This document shows positions 49,590 through 61,600 of a stretch of DNA of 64,000 nucleotides, piece by piece. Both the position numbers and the translations under genes were made by a program. The stretch's first letter is position 1. The number at the start of each line of letters is the position of its first letter. The stretch comes from Ulota crispa (lineage: Eukaryota; Streptophyta; Bryopsida; Orthotrichales; Orthotrichaceae): positions 4,588,001-4,652,000 of the forward strand of contig OY987247.1 of NCBI GenBank assembly GCA_963920765.1. The letters are read 5' to 3'. The notes under the pieces were generated by a model. That model was given only the letters and a program-made list of their open reading frames with translations. It made no database searches and was not told where the DNA came from.

Positions 49590-50310
49590 GTGTGCCAGAG
49601 AGTAATCGTACCAGTAATCTTACTAGTAAATTGGTATTCTTACTGGTAATATAGTAATCTCACCGGTAAATCGGTGACTTTACTAGTAAATTGGCAACCT
49701 TACTAGTAAATTGGCAACCTTACTAGTAAATTGGCAACCTTACTAGTAAATTGGTGTTCTTACTGATCAATTGGTAACCTTACTGGTGGATTGGTAATCT
49801 TAGTAAGGTAGTCAGCTCAAAAGCCGACCATCTAAGGTCCCATTCCCCTTTTTCATGGTTTTCCGTGCATGGGAGGACTTTTAGTTCATTTTTCAGACAA
49901 AGAGAAAGAGATGCAGAATGTAACACAATTTGTTTCATATTTTTTGAAGCATTTTGAATTACTTATAAAATTTCAAAGTGCACGTGTCATAGGTCTTTAT
50001 TTGTGACCTTAGACCGTCTGAGAACCATTCACTTGTAAGTTGTGAAGAGATTTGAGAAAGAAAGGAGAATGATTGGCTCTTTGCAATCAAAAACAATTTT
50101 TCTTTCATGCATTCAATGACTATAAGAGGACGATTTAAGAACCACCTCATGTCCATTTCCTTACTATCTATATGGGCGGTTCAAAATGATCAAATGCTTT
50201 TAGAGCTGACTACCTTAGTAAAATTGATATCCTAGTGACTTGATAATTTGGCTAGTAAATTGGTTATTCTACTAGTAATTTACTATTGAATTGGTAATCT
50301 TACATTAATG
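49590..50310. repeat. 20-bp minisatellite split by a MITE
   Basis: The unit CTTACTAGTAAATTGGYAAC is repeated from about 49590 to 49803, perfectly for three units near 49680-49750 and degenerate elsewhere. It resumes at 50216-50310. The interruption is the TA-flanked MITE at 49806-50215. Confidence 0.85.
49806..50215. mobile_element. TA-flanked MITE, AGGTAGTC subfamily (410 bp)
   Basis: The termini AGGTAGTCAGCTCAAAAGCC and (reversed) AGGTAGTCAGCTCTAAAAGC are flanked by TA at 49804-49805 and 50216-50217. The interior matches 12901-13302 in the same orientation. Confidence 0.8.
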
Positions 50311-51236
50311 TATGTTATCCTTCAATATGTTCTTAAGTTTTTGAACTTAGCTAGACATCACCCATTGGTGAAGAACAGTAATTGAACATTTCATCCGACA
50401 AGGTTGTATGCTAATAATCTCAAGCCACATATTTTACAAATCTTCTTAATGAAAAAAATATCAACAAAATTACTAGAGTTGTTATTGTTTAATGTTTTTA
50501 AGAGTTAGAGGAAATCTCTTTACTTTATTTTCTCTCGTCTTTAAGTTGCATGAGAAACAACATGAGTTTTGTTTCTAAAATCTGTTATTACTAAGTCTTT
50601 TCCAACAAATGAATATCAACAATACGTCTTTTAGAGCGAACTTATAATTTCGTGCACAAACTTTGTCTATTCACATATCAGTTATTTTTTATAAAAATTT
50701 GAATCAAGCTTCCTATAAATTTGACTCATGAATTTTTTGAAAAAATACAGATTTTGCAGAAACATTCATAAAAGTAAAACAAATAAATGTGATGTTGGTA
50801 AGGATGCAATTCGAGATATTTTGAGTTTACTATACAAGTTATTTGAATGATTGTGCCCCAAATTGATAACTCTAACTAACACTAACTTAAGAAACAAGTG
50901 AATTTGTTAGGTGTATCAATATAGAGGAGTCTAGAGTAGTTTTGGTTTATTGAATACATCATGGGTTATAATCTTAATACTATTTTAGAGAATGTGATTC
51001 AAGTTGTCAAAATTATGAGGAGATTTTGCAAGCCCATTTGTCAACTAGAGAGTGTGAGGAGAATGTCACATTCTTCAAGTTGCACCACTTAATGGTTGCT
51101 TGAGGGATAACAAGGATGTGGCCAAAGCCCTACTTGGAGAACATGAGGTGGATGCATGCCACTCCTTTGTAATAATTAAACACCGTTCATCTAAACTAGT
51201 GATAAGGAATCTCATACTTTCAAAACCTTTAATTAA
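50311..51236. other. Intergenic, no gene seen
   Basis: No recognised gene or repeat border. Confidence 0.4.
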
Positions 51237-51844
51237 CCTCTAAAGCCTTGGGGCCTTTATTTTGTCAAAAGACACTCAAAATTGCCATTTCTATTGAATA
51301 GAGTAAATAAAGTTAGAAATTTGGTCTTTTTCCATATCTAGCCATAGGGCCTTGTACTATCTAGACTAGTATAAGAATGTGGGAATTATTTTTCAAAAAC
51401 TTTGACCATCCATATTGCAAGATATTTGCATTTAAAGTGTAAAAACAAACATTTTTGCACCTCGCATGATTAGATTATTTGACTTTGAACTTTTTTACCT
51501 TAATTTTTTTGCACCACAGAGTTTTAAGGCTTGTTTTTTTATGGAGGAAATTTGAGTTGAGAATCTTTGGGAAAAAATCAAAATAAAAAACACTTAATTC
51601 TCATTTTTAAAAACAACATTAGGTGGAAGAAGGTTTGACATTGAACAAAAACTTAAATTGTTGATCCTTGCAGTGGAATTGAAACGTAATAATCCTAGTG
51701 GTGAGATTGTTCTAGAAAGGAAACTTCACCCTCTACAACATTTTTTTTGAAAAAATGTCAAACTTGCATTAAAAATTGAACCTTATAAGTTATTTTTTCA
51801 AGAAGGTGCTTGAATTGCCCAAAACACAAGATTGTCCATAATTT

Positions 51845-51926
<82 letters not shown>

Positions 51927-52156
51927 ATCAAGTTTTTGTAAATTTTGTTTTGTCGCCCTATTTCCATAAATTTGTGCTTATATAGGCATAACTTGTGCTT
52001 CTGGGCATAGATTGAAATAAAAATTGTATTCTTCAAAAACAAATGTGTCTTCCTATCTTCAAAACAAGTTTCAAAAAATCAAGACAAAAATTGAAGCTGT
52101 ATGTACCTGCCCAACATCTCATTTGTCCCCTGAGGGGACACTCAAGGATTTAGGGG
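51237..52156. mobile_element. TTAA-type MITE, subfamily A (920 bp)
   Basis: TTAA flanks are at 51233-51236 and 52157-52160. The left end is CCTCTAAAGCCTTGG and the right end is AGGATTTAGGGG. Same orientation as 6291-7209. It contains a (TA)n run at 51849-51920. Confidence 0.8.
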
Positions 52157-52761
52157 TTAAATGAAATAACCTGTGTCGTAATTTCCCTCACATTAAATTA
52201 CTGCAATTTAACGTAATATAAGAAACTCAACATTGGCATCAAGCAAAGAATACTTCATTAGAGTTTTGAAGTCAATTTGGAAATTTGCCATAGGCTCTAT
52301 TAACCTTGGAAAAACTGGTACTGTCTACATGCAATAAATCCCTTGAGCCATTGTGGACAAGTTTTTTCTTCATAAATATTTATAATTTTTGATTTTATTT
52401 TGGTGCGTCACCTTGTCACTACCGAATCCTCACTCTCATTAAACTACAAAAAAAGTGATTTAACTGAGAAAGTTGTTAATTTTATTTTAGTATTTTAATT
52501 ATCCTAGTCCATTACAATTGTATGTAAATTGTTGGAGGTGAACAACAACTCTACCCCTTGAGTATCAAATAATTCTTTTATTGTGTGAATATAGAGTTCA
52601 TTGGTTTGATTTTCTTTTCTTTTCAGATTCTTATGTAAAATAAGTTATTTTTCTCCTAAAAAAAAGTTTTCCAATAACTTCATCAATTATCTTCTTAAAA
52701 ACAATTGGACAAATTCTTGTTATAATCCTATGCTCTATGCTTTTCCTTTCCTTAGCATTAA
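52157..52761. other. Intergenic, no gene seen
   Basis: No recognised gene or repeat border. Confidence 0.4.
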
Positions 52762-53827
52762 CCCCTAAAGGATCAAGGAGCCATCTTTGGCCTTTTGGGA
52801 TATTTAGGCAAGCATTTCCCAAGCAAATAAAAAAGATGAGATTGTGAAAATAAGGATGTGTACTCATATTAAAGAGCTTGCATACCTCCCAAAAAAATGT
52901 GGAATTGAATAATTTTTGAGTGAGATATGGTACCATATGTGATTTAGATGTCAACACAAGCATCCTCAAAAAAAATTAGAAACAAAGGGATTGAGGAAGG
53001 GTGTTGTCCAAATAGTGTTCAAAAGCACTTTACAATGGCTTGGTCAATGGGCAAAATTTGCAATCAATTGTCCTTAACGATGTAGTAACTTCAATTTTAC
53101 TTTTTATTTTTAGAAAAATATTACTTTGCAAGTACTCCACATGATGTTCTAGGTTTACACCGTATAGATTTTGTAATTGAGATATATTTCTATAAGAATC
53201 TCTTTGGTGAAGTTTTCTTAGTGTCACTACTAGAAAAGGGCCCATTTATGACTCAGTGCATATAACTCTTGATTGTCATCCACAATTAATCATATTTTGG
53301 AGAGTCATATAATAGAGTCATATATAGTGTAAATTATATGCTCTCCAAATATGACTAATTTTGGATGACAATCAAAAACTATATGCACTGAGTCATAAAA
53401 GGGCCCTTTTCTAGTAGTGTGTAATGACAATTTGAACAAAGTAATTCCCGCTTCCAAATTTTTTCCATTATGTTTTAAGCTTTGGGCGATCATGAAATTT
53501 GTGAGGCATATACCCAACTTCATGCTCTACAAGAAAGTTAAATTGCACAAGAAATTCATAAAGTGGAAGATATCATTTTGAATGATGAAAAAAAATTGAC
53601 ACCTAAGAGAAGCTTCAAAAAAGTTTTGCCCCTACTTTGAGTGTAATAATCTAATGTTGCAGGCCCTCACAAAGTGAATTTTTGAGAAGATGTACATAAG
53701 CAAGTGAAAAAATAGATCTTACGGTTAAATTATTGAAAAAAATCAATTTTGTGATTTACTAATCATTTTATTAAGAGAGGTCAACTTTGAGCCATTTGAC
53801 CATGTAAACACAAAAGAACTTTAGGAG
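52762..53827. mobile_element. TTAA-type MITE, subfamily E, interrupted by a CACTA mini-element
   Basis: TTAA flanks are at 52758-52761 and 53828-53831. The left end is CCCCTAAAGGATCAAGG and the right end is ACTTTAGGAG. Removing the nested element at 53225-53419 gives about 870 bp, the usual family size. Confidence 0.75.
53225..53419. mobile_element. CACTA-type hairpin MITE (195 bp)
   Basis: Begins CACTACTAGAAAAGGGCCC and ends with its inverse GGGCCCTTTTCTAGTAGTG. TGT is duplicated at 53222-53224 and 53420-53422. CACTA termini and a 3-bp duplication define the En/Spm (CMC) superfamily. Most of the element folds as one hairpin. Confidence 0.85.
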
Positions 53828-53961
53828 TTAATACATTTTGTTGTTTGGGTTTATTCACCCATGGATCAAGATTTTCAAAATATTATTGAAATTTTACATA
53901 AATAAGTGTTTGTTGCAATAAAAAAAATCGATTGTGCAAGGTTTTTTCACAATTTAGTTAA

Positions 53962-54195
53962 CCCTTAAGCGCCCCCACGACATGATCATATCGTTGGGGC
54001 CCACAACTTTATCTCACTTTTTCTCTTAATTTGTATGGTGAAAACAATCATGGTTGGTTTCCATCAGCAGAAAAGGTAATCCTTTTCAAATCTTACGATC
54101 ACTTTTTTTGAATATAATTTTCCAAGATGTGGTGGCCATTAACCCCCCACCCCCCATTTTCTCCTAAATCCTAAAATAACTCTGGCGCTCAAGGG
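53962..54195. mobile_element. Short TTAA-type MITE (234 bp)
   Basis: The left flank is TTAA (53958-53961) and the right flank is TTAG. The ends are CCCTTAAGCGCC and GGCGCTCAAGGG. Short size class. Confidence 0.6.
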
Positions 54196-54199
54196 TTAG

Positions 54200-54837
54200 G
54201 GTATTTATGGGTATTACATGTCCATTTGGTCAATTATACCTATCACATTGTATAGATATATTTGGCTTTAAAATTAATTGAAAATATTTGAAAGTTTTCA
54301 ACTTTTTTGAGTAATGCTAAGAAAATAACAATGTAGTAACAAAGAAATTGAAAAAAACATAAAGATTTCACATCTGCCAATAAGATGGACTTATTGGATA
54401 AGTGTTGACACAACAATATTAACAACCTGGTAATTTAAGTTGTATTCAAATCGTTATATATTGATTTTGTTAAATTTTTGTTTTGCATTATTGTTACAGT
54501 TACAATAGTTTGCCGCTAATCTATGCATTTATTTATATGCATTTATTTAACTAGTGGGCTAATTCCTATATATATATTTTTTGATACAAACTCAATATGA
54601 TTCATTTCCTTTATTTAGTGCTTCTGAATCTTTTTGTAGAGATTTATACTCTATAATGGTTGCAAACAACACCAAAAAATTCCGTTGATCCAACTATCAT
54701 ACATGTTAATTATGAAAATATGAAACAAAGATTTTCGTTCTCATGTTTTGTGTTTTTTCAATTCTCAAAGCTAAAAATAAATTTGAGTTGCAGGTTGTGT
54801 TTTTATTAGTATGTTTCAAATTTGATATATATTTTTT
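54200..54837. other. Intergenic, no gene seen
   Basis: No recognised gene or repeat border. Confidence 0.4.
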
Positions 54838-55245
54838 GGGAATTGCTAAAGCCGCACCTAAAATTGCTAAAGCCACACCCCAAGGTATGTTTTGAGCATG
54901 AAATGTGACAATTTAATGCTGATTTTTTATTTGGATCAAAAGATTTGTTTCACCTCTATCATTCTAAAGCTATATTCAAAAAAAATGGAAGTGCTTGAAT
55001 TTGAAACTAAAAATATAGGACTTTTGAATGATTTAAAGCTAAAATACATTAAAAAAAAATAGCAATGGTGCCATAAAAGTCCAACAAAAGTTTGTACATG
55101 TCCTTCTTTCTTTCAAGGAGGTAGTAATGCAATGATTGGATGAATGATGGACCATTTGAATAAAAAAAATTAGCATTAGATTCTCAAAATACATGCTCAC
55201 AAGGGTGTGGCACTAGTAATTTTGGGTGTGGCTTTAGCAATTCCC
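54838..55245. mobile_element. GGGAATTG-family foldback, copy 3 (408 bp)
   Basis: The ends GGGAATTGCTAAAGCCGCAC and (reversed) GGGAATTGCTAAAGCCACAC are inverted. TATTTTTT flanks both ends, consistent with an 8-bp duplication, although it is low-complexity. Confidence 0.7.
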
Positions 55246-55450
55246 TATTTTTTTTGTAAGACAAAGTTTCGAGAAAACTTCTATGTTCCCATTTTTTGTT
55301 TAAAAGCTTTTAAAAATAAATAAATAAACTTTCAATCTTCTTTGCAATTGTTGAAGTTGATGGCACAACTATTAAATACAACAAAAAAAACAAGTATAAC
55401 ACCTTCCTTTACATATAGAAAGAACAAATAAGTAAGGAACATGTGTTTAA

Positions 55451-56527
55451 CTCCTAAAGGAGCAACTTACCTTATTTTATTTTATTTTATTTTTAGCAAC
55501 ATAGCAATTTTGGGCAGCTACTTGTGATTGGAATTTTTCATATTTTAGGCTGAAATTTTAACAGATTGTGGGAATGAGGTTTATCTTTCATATGCACTAT
55601 ATTTCATGATATTTGGAAGTATGAATAAGAAGATATGGCCTAATATGTTGTTTTTTTCACTCTGCGCGCAATCCAAGCAGATTTTGAAATTTCAGTTTTT
55701 TCTAAAACAAAAATTTGAAATTGGTTTACAAGATTTGTGTGAATGTGGAATGCTTGGAATCATTCCATTTTGACCAATGAGATGAAAGTTGTGAGGAGTT
55801 TTTGTTTGGTGGCAGTTATAGATTCTACTCTAAAATAAACTTTGAAGTCCTTTATTTTGCTCACTTTTTATTATTTAATAAAAATACACTAAAGGATGTA
55901 GATTGTTTATCACAATATTACAATAGTTGGGATTAGCATTTTTCATTTCCATAATTAAATTCTTAACAATTTAGTATTTTGAATCATTCTCTACTTCTAT
56001 TTACTTACTATCTTTTTCCATGTGTTATACAATCCCAAATGACTTGAAGCTTTTTTGACATGTACCTTACTTAGGTGGAATAAGAAGTCTAGAGAAGCAC
56101 CACCCACACACATTTTTTCCTTAGAAATACTACAAAGAAAAACTATCCAAATTGACATATCCAAATTGAATAAATGTGTTCGAAATGACAAAAAAGTGTC
56201 AATAGTGACAAAATGTTCTCCAAATCAACACGTCCACATGATAAAAAATGTTCAAGTTAACACTATTCTCTTGTAGTGAAATTTCACCTTCTAAAGGGTA
56301 TCTTGCCAAGTTTTTCACAAGACGTTTCTAAATACTCAAACCATTCTATCTTCTAATCCATGGGGTGGAAAGTTTTGAATTTTTTTCCAAATCTTCTAAA
56401 ATATCCTACTACAAGATCCTACAATTACATATGCATAAAAATGTTTTTTTCTTTCCAAATTTGGTTGATGCTTTAAAATGGCATTTTTGGAGAGTTTTTG
56501 GTGAAAAAGTGCTTGATCCTTTAGGGT
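55451..56527. mobile_element. TTAA-type MITE, subfamily B, interrupted by a CACTA mini-element
   Basis: TTAA flanks are at 55447-55450 and 56528-56531. The ends are CTCCTAAAGGAGC and CCTTTAGGG. The interior corresponds to 13371-14473 in reverse, and a 151-bp insertion lies at 56128-56278. Confidence 0.7.
56128..56278. mobile_element. CACTA-type MITE with exact AAA duplication
   Basis: Starts TACTACAAAGAAAAA (first base changed from C) and ends TTCTCTTGTAGTG. AAA is duplicated at 56125-56127 and 56279-56281. The uninterrupted subfamily B copies read straight through this point, confirming the insertion. Confidence 0.8.
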
Positions 56528-56665
56528 TTAAACTTTTGATTTCTACCAAACAATATATTGCTCCATGTCTAATTATGTGGACACTTTGCCACACCACTAT
56601 AGCAAGCTATTTTTGTGCTTACAACAATTGCTTGCTTTTGTCCACAATGATTTGCTTGCTGCTAA

Positions 56666-57651
56666 CCCCTTAATTGATGCCCCAAAGGACCAAAATAGTT
56701 CTCATGTGATTTCACAACCTTGTTTGAGGTGTTGCGTCTAATTTTTTGACCTTACTATAATCTATAATTATCAAGGTATTCATATGCTCCATGCAAGTGG
56801 AGTAATGGCAAGGCAAGCCAAATATTGTATAAGTGCCTCAACAATTTCAATTGGGTAGAACACCATATAGGGCATGGTGGCAAGCAATGTCTTACAAGCT
56901 TCAACCAATCAGTATTCCTTGCAAGCTTCTTTGCATGTGCTTTGTGGTAGATGGAAATTTACCATCAAGGGTCCAAGCATGTTCTAAATCCTTATAATAG
57001 CAATCGCCACCAATTGTGCCAATCATTGTTTTCCATGCAGTAGTAATTTGAAGCCCTAGAACTTAACATCCAAGAAAGTATAGTCATCAACAATTTGCAC
57101 ATGTGTGCATTCACATCTAATCTTGCTACACACAAAACTTGAGATGAATCAAGGGCTTAAGGTAACCCGCTCTAATTGCAACCATATGTCTAATCCTGTG
57201 CAAATCCACACCTACAATAGATTCTAGATCTAATATCTAGGATAGCCCTAGATAGCTTATCTACTATGACCCAGAAGATAAGCTATCAAGGGCTCTCCTA
57301 GATTAATATCTAAAATATATTGTTGCAGATGTAGATTTGCACAAGATTAGACACATGGTTGGGATTAGAGCGAGTTACCTTGTAGAATTTTGTAACAATC
57401 ATCAATCAACAACTACCTACCAAAAAATGAGATTTTGTCATCACATGTTGTTTGATCAAATGTTATAATCTCCCATCCCATCTCCCACAATGAACTATTC
57501 CCAAAATTTGCAAGCCACTTTCTAAACAGGTGTTCCACCATTTTCAATGGTCACTTTATGTGGATCATTTGATTGACTGAGATATGATCCATCAAAGTTG
57601 TAGGTCTCCCAAAACCTTGATTTTGGTGAAAATTGCTTGGGCGCTTAGGAG
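56666..57651. mobile_element. TTAA-type MITE, subfamily D, interrupted by a hairpin
   Basis: The left end CCCCTTAATTGATGCCCC is flanked by CTAA, and the right end GCGCTTAGGAG by TTCA; both flanks are eroded. The interior matches 16472-17230. The hairpin at 57160-57380 accounts for the extra length. Confidence 0.65.
57160..57380. mobile_element. 221-bp hairpin MITE (AGGTAACCCGC termini)
   Basis: The ends AGGTAACCCGCTCTAAT and (reversed) AGGTAACTCGCTCTAAT are inverted, with arms of about 70 bp followed by inner complementary blocks (GATAGCTTATC, GATAAGCTATC). The left flank is TA and the right flank TG. The related element at about 34380 shows the uninterrupted site. Confidence 0.75.
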
Positions 57652-58645
57652 TTCAAGGTTAAACTTCATAATTGAATGCAAATTTTGTGACAAAAATATC
57701 ATAAAATATTCCACTGAAATGCATACTCCAACCAAAAAGACTAAACCTACCATTACAAAAATTAAGTACGAAGATGGTTTTTTCTTTATTTGAATAGGAA
57801 AACCATATTACTTTCATACAATAAGGCATAACATTGAAAATGTCAGGATTCACAAGAAGCATAGTTCCTCAACCTAATTTTTTTCAAATAAAGAAATACC
57901 TTGGGAAATTGGTGACGATAAGAAAGTAGATCCATACTAGTCGTAATACCAACCAATGTACTAGGTAGTAGATCTATTGAATACAATTTTTTTTATAACA
58001 AGGCTAAAAAAAGCCAAAAAAACAAAACCTATCGAACTGGTATCCTTTTCTTATCCATGATATTTCGAGCCATGACATTCATACAGCACAATAACGACAT
58101 AAAAGAGAGTTTCTGGTTTGCGTCAGTTTTGATCAACTAAACTTCCAACTTGAAAATTTACTTCAATTCATCAGTGCATTAGTCTTCTCTAATTACCACA
58201 TGTCATCAATGTTTTCAAGAGAGTCTCACTTGCAAATTTAGCTCAACACTTTTCTAAACTGTACAGAAATGAATCATTAATTAAAGCAAAACGAAGCATA
58301 CTGGTCAAGCCGAACGACGGTAAGAAACATCCTGATATGCATTGTGTCAATAAAGTCAAGACTTCAACGCGACTAATTATACCACTAAAGTGCCTCTAAT
58401 AACGGAGCCAAACAGTTTCCTAAAAAGTGAACAGGGTGGCAAATATCGCAAAGAGCAGAGTGACAATTTGCACTTCCTTCTCTTAAATTGATGTGACATG
58501 GCATTGCATGCCCAAATCATACCACTGGACCCAAACAATTTTCTGGGTCCAAGGAAAAGAATGCCTGTAACGAATGAATCGAATACAAAGCAACATCTAA
58601 ATTACATGGACTCTTGCAACTAGCAGAAGGTTGAATTTGCAGTTT
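57652..58645. other. 3' flank of the STAY-GREEN gene
   Basis: No separate gene. From about 58000 the sequence becomes less AT-rich. It probably includes the 3' UTR of the minus-strand gene that ends at 58646. Confidence 0.45.
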
Positions 58646-61600
58646 CTACGGAGACATCACTGAGCAGAGTTCAGCAGGATCCTTTTGTACCTTTCCCAGC
58701 GTGAGGGGTGTGAAAGGTTCGGAAATACAGGAAGGAACCAAGTTGCCAGTCACCCGCCTAATGGGACTAGCTGCATAGAATAATGGACCATAACAGTCTG
58801 CCCGATTGTACGCAGGATCTGACGAGTGGAAATGCACCCACACAGTACTAGCATGGAGTTCTACAAAAAACAACCAGAAATAAAAAAGGGGGTGAGTATG
58901 TTTGAGTGCAATCATTGATGCAGGTACTAGCCTACCCTATTATGCTCCACTAGATGTAGTTGACTCATGGTCACAGTCCAACACCCAAGAAAATGACCAG
59001 ACGGAACCGATCCATCACTAAGTCATAGGCCCAAGCGTTATCTTGAACAACTACATCATTATAAAATGACATAAGTATTGACTTATGACTGTCAAGGGTA
59101 CTGTACCCCGCAGTCTTTAGATAACGCCCTAAGAACGCTTCCACTACTACATGGAACAACTTGATAGCCCTGCAAGATCTCAGGAATGTAATAGAAGGCA
59201 AAGCTGACCCAGAATGACACGAAAGCAAACATAAAAACTTCACATGAGATCGAAACTACTACCTGGATGTCCGGCAAGAAGGTCTTTATCTCCATGCCGA
59301 ATTGCTTCCAAAACCTGCGTTTTTAATTGGTGAAAGAGGCTCCAACGTTAAAACTGCTAAGTAGATACCAATGACACTTATACAGGCCATACTAGCTAGA
59401 TGTCTTCCAAGGACCAGGCTTTGAACATTGAAAGACGTCAAAGTGTTCAACCGCTAATCACCGTTGACAACTGTGTAAAATATTGTGTAAGTAGAGAAGT
59501 CTTTACAGATCAAGAGTGTCAATTAACATAATTGTATCTGATACACGTATTTGACTGGTACTTCTCTGAGAAGTAAGAATCGATTGCTTCAGAGATGAAT
59601 ACAAACGCTCATTACGTCTTGCACAATCAATTCAGTTACAATTAAGGTAAAAGCAGTGCCACAACCGAGAACAAAGCAACTGAGTAGAAACAGAACTTGA
59701 TGTTCTGAGAGCAACATCCAACTAGGACAAGATCAGTGATTAGTTTTCAAATGGACTTGGGGTAGAACACTAACCAGAGGCATTTCTCGCTCAAATATGC
59801 TGTTTCGAAGAGCAGCTGGTGCGAGAAGAACATGACCTCCACTCACGTGACAGTGAACATGGAGAGAAACCTGCTCACTTCCTCTCCATTCTGCAACTAT
59901 TTCGTCCCTCATCAGCCGTGTATACCAATCCGTTAGCTGTGCAAAATTCATCGACACCAGAATTCTCTTAGAACATACTTCATCTAATCGCTTGAAGATT
60001 ACCGTGTACAGATACTTCAGATCTCTAAAACAAGACCAAATATAGGTTGAAGTACATGCCATACAACACTGAACTAAAAAACATCTAATGGTACCTTCGC
60101 CACTCACTTTTTTTTTGAAAGGAACATCTCAATATGATATCGCACTTACTTGTTGCCGATTAAATGAGGGACCAATAGAAAGAAGCAGCTCCCCTGTAAC
60201 ATCGCTGTGCGTAAGAGTGTATTTACGAGGTAAAAGACCCTCAATGGATTTGAGAGCAGTAATCTTTGCATTGTCTTCAAACCTTACTGTCAGCTTTGCT
60301 GAGTTAAAATCCCCCGGGTTGAATAACCTGGCAACCTACATGATTTCAATAAAGATATCAGATGCTATTTTACTTTTAATAAGTAAAGGGTCAACCTCAA
60401 TCGGTACAATACAAACGTGTTTGCTACAAGCCAATAAGTTTCCTTCTCTGGGAAGTTTCTTTCCCTCCATATAGTCTCTCCAAGGAAAAGACATTGGCTT
60501 CTAGGTGTGATACATCAAGCTATCACTGGAACTGTTGCGCTAACTACTATACCTAATAGACACTAGAGTGATAAAATTTTCAATTCAAACCAGCTTGCAT
60601 CGCAAGAACATACAAACACCCATTGAAAGACAGAAAGAGAGAGAGAGAGGGCAATTATAGATTTTCAAAACCTCGTATTTCTATTTGTATTTCTTGACAA
60701 GCACAAGATGTGATCTGACATTAAGATAGAATGTGCATCCTTTAGTAGTACATCTTCCAGATAGATGCTGAGAACCCCGTGCGAAAAGTAACAGCGAACC
60801 TATAAAAATTCGCAGTGTATCCAGCAAATACTACAATGACTCTATATTGAATGCGTTTCTTGTTAATGTCGAAAGCATCTTATGTAGATAATTTGGCCGT
60901 AATTTCTGTTGTGGAAGAACAGACGACCTGCGCCAATGCAACGGAAACCCTTGCAGCAAAGGACAAACCTGCTGATAGCACTAATCCTTAAAATCAACGT
61001 CCATTCTTTATATCATTTCGCAATAACAGACCATGCAAAATCCTTGAGCATCCACTCTAAAGAACCAGAATTTCGAAAGAATCGTCTCACTTATCTTCAG
61101 GAACTCCCTACTATTGAAAAGTACCTTTGTAGCTAACCTCCCACATGTCAACCACCTAACTCTCGTATTCGAAAAGAAAAACAACCCTGATCGAACCCAT
61201 AGTAAATTTGCTCGGTGATTCTATTATACCCCAATTCAAGAGGTAGAGAATTATTATGAGGCAAGATTGTTCGAAGTAACGCCTATCAGATGAATGGCAG
61301 TACATCCTGTGACTGCATACGGTATACATGTATGACGGAGGTGATATCTCATAAAAACTGGATCCAAAACATCTCACTCAGAACGATATAGCACTCATAT
61401 ACTCACACAGGCCATCCTTCACAAAAATTCCTGGATGCACTACCCCTTAATGCATATGTTTGTCTCAGAGTAAAACACCTGATGACACGAATGCGAATTT
61501 CTCCACCGAAGCCAGTTTCTACATTCAAAATCCATGGAAAGTCGTATTCCAACCGAACTCTGCGATATAGGCAGAATCAAAACGAGTACTGTATCGATGC

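Noticed and set aside
60088..60474. 128-codon plus-strand frame
   Set aside because: Antisense shadow of STAY-GREEN exon 2.
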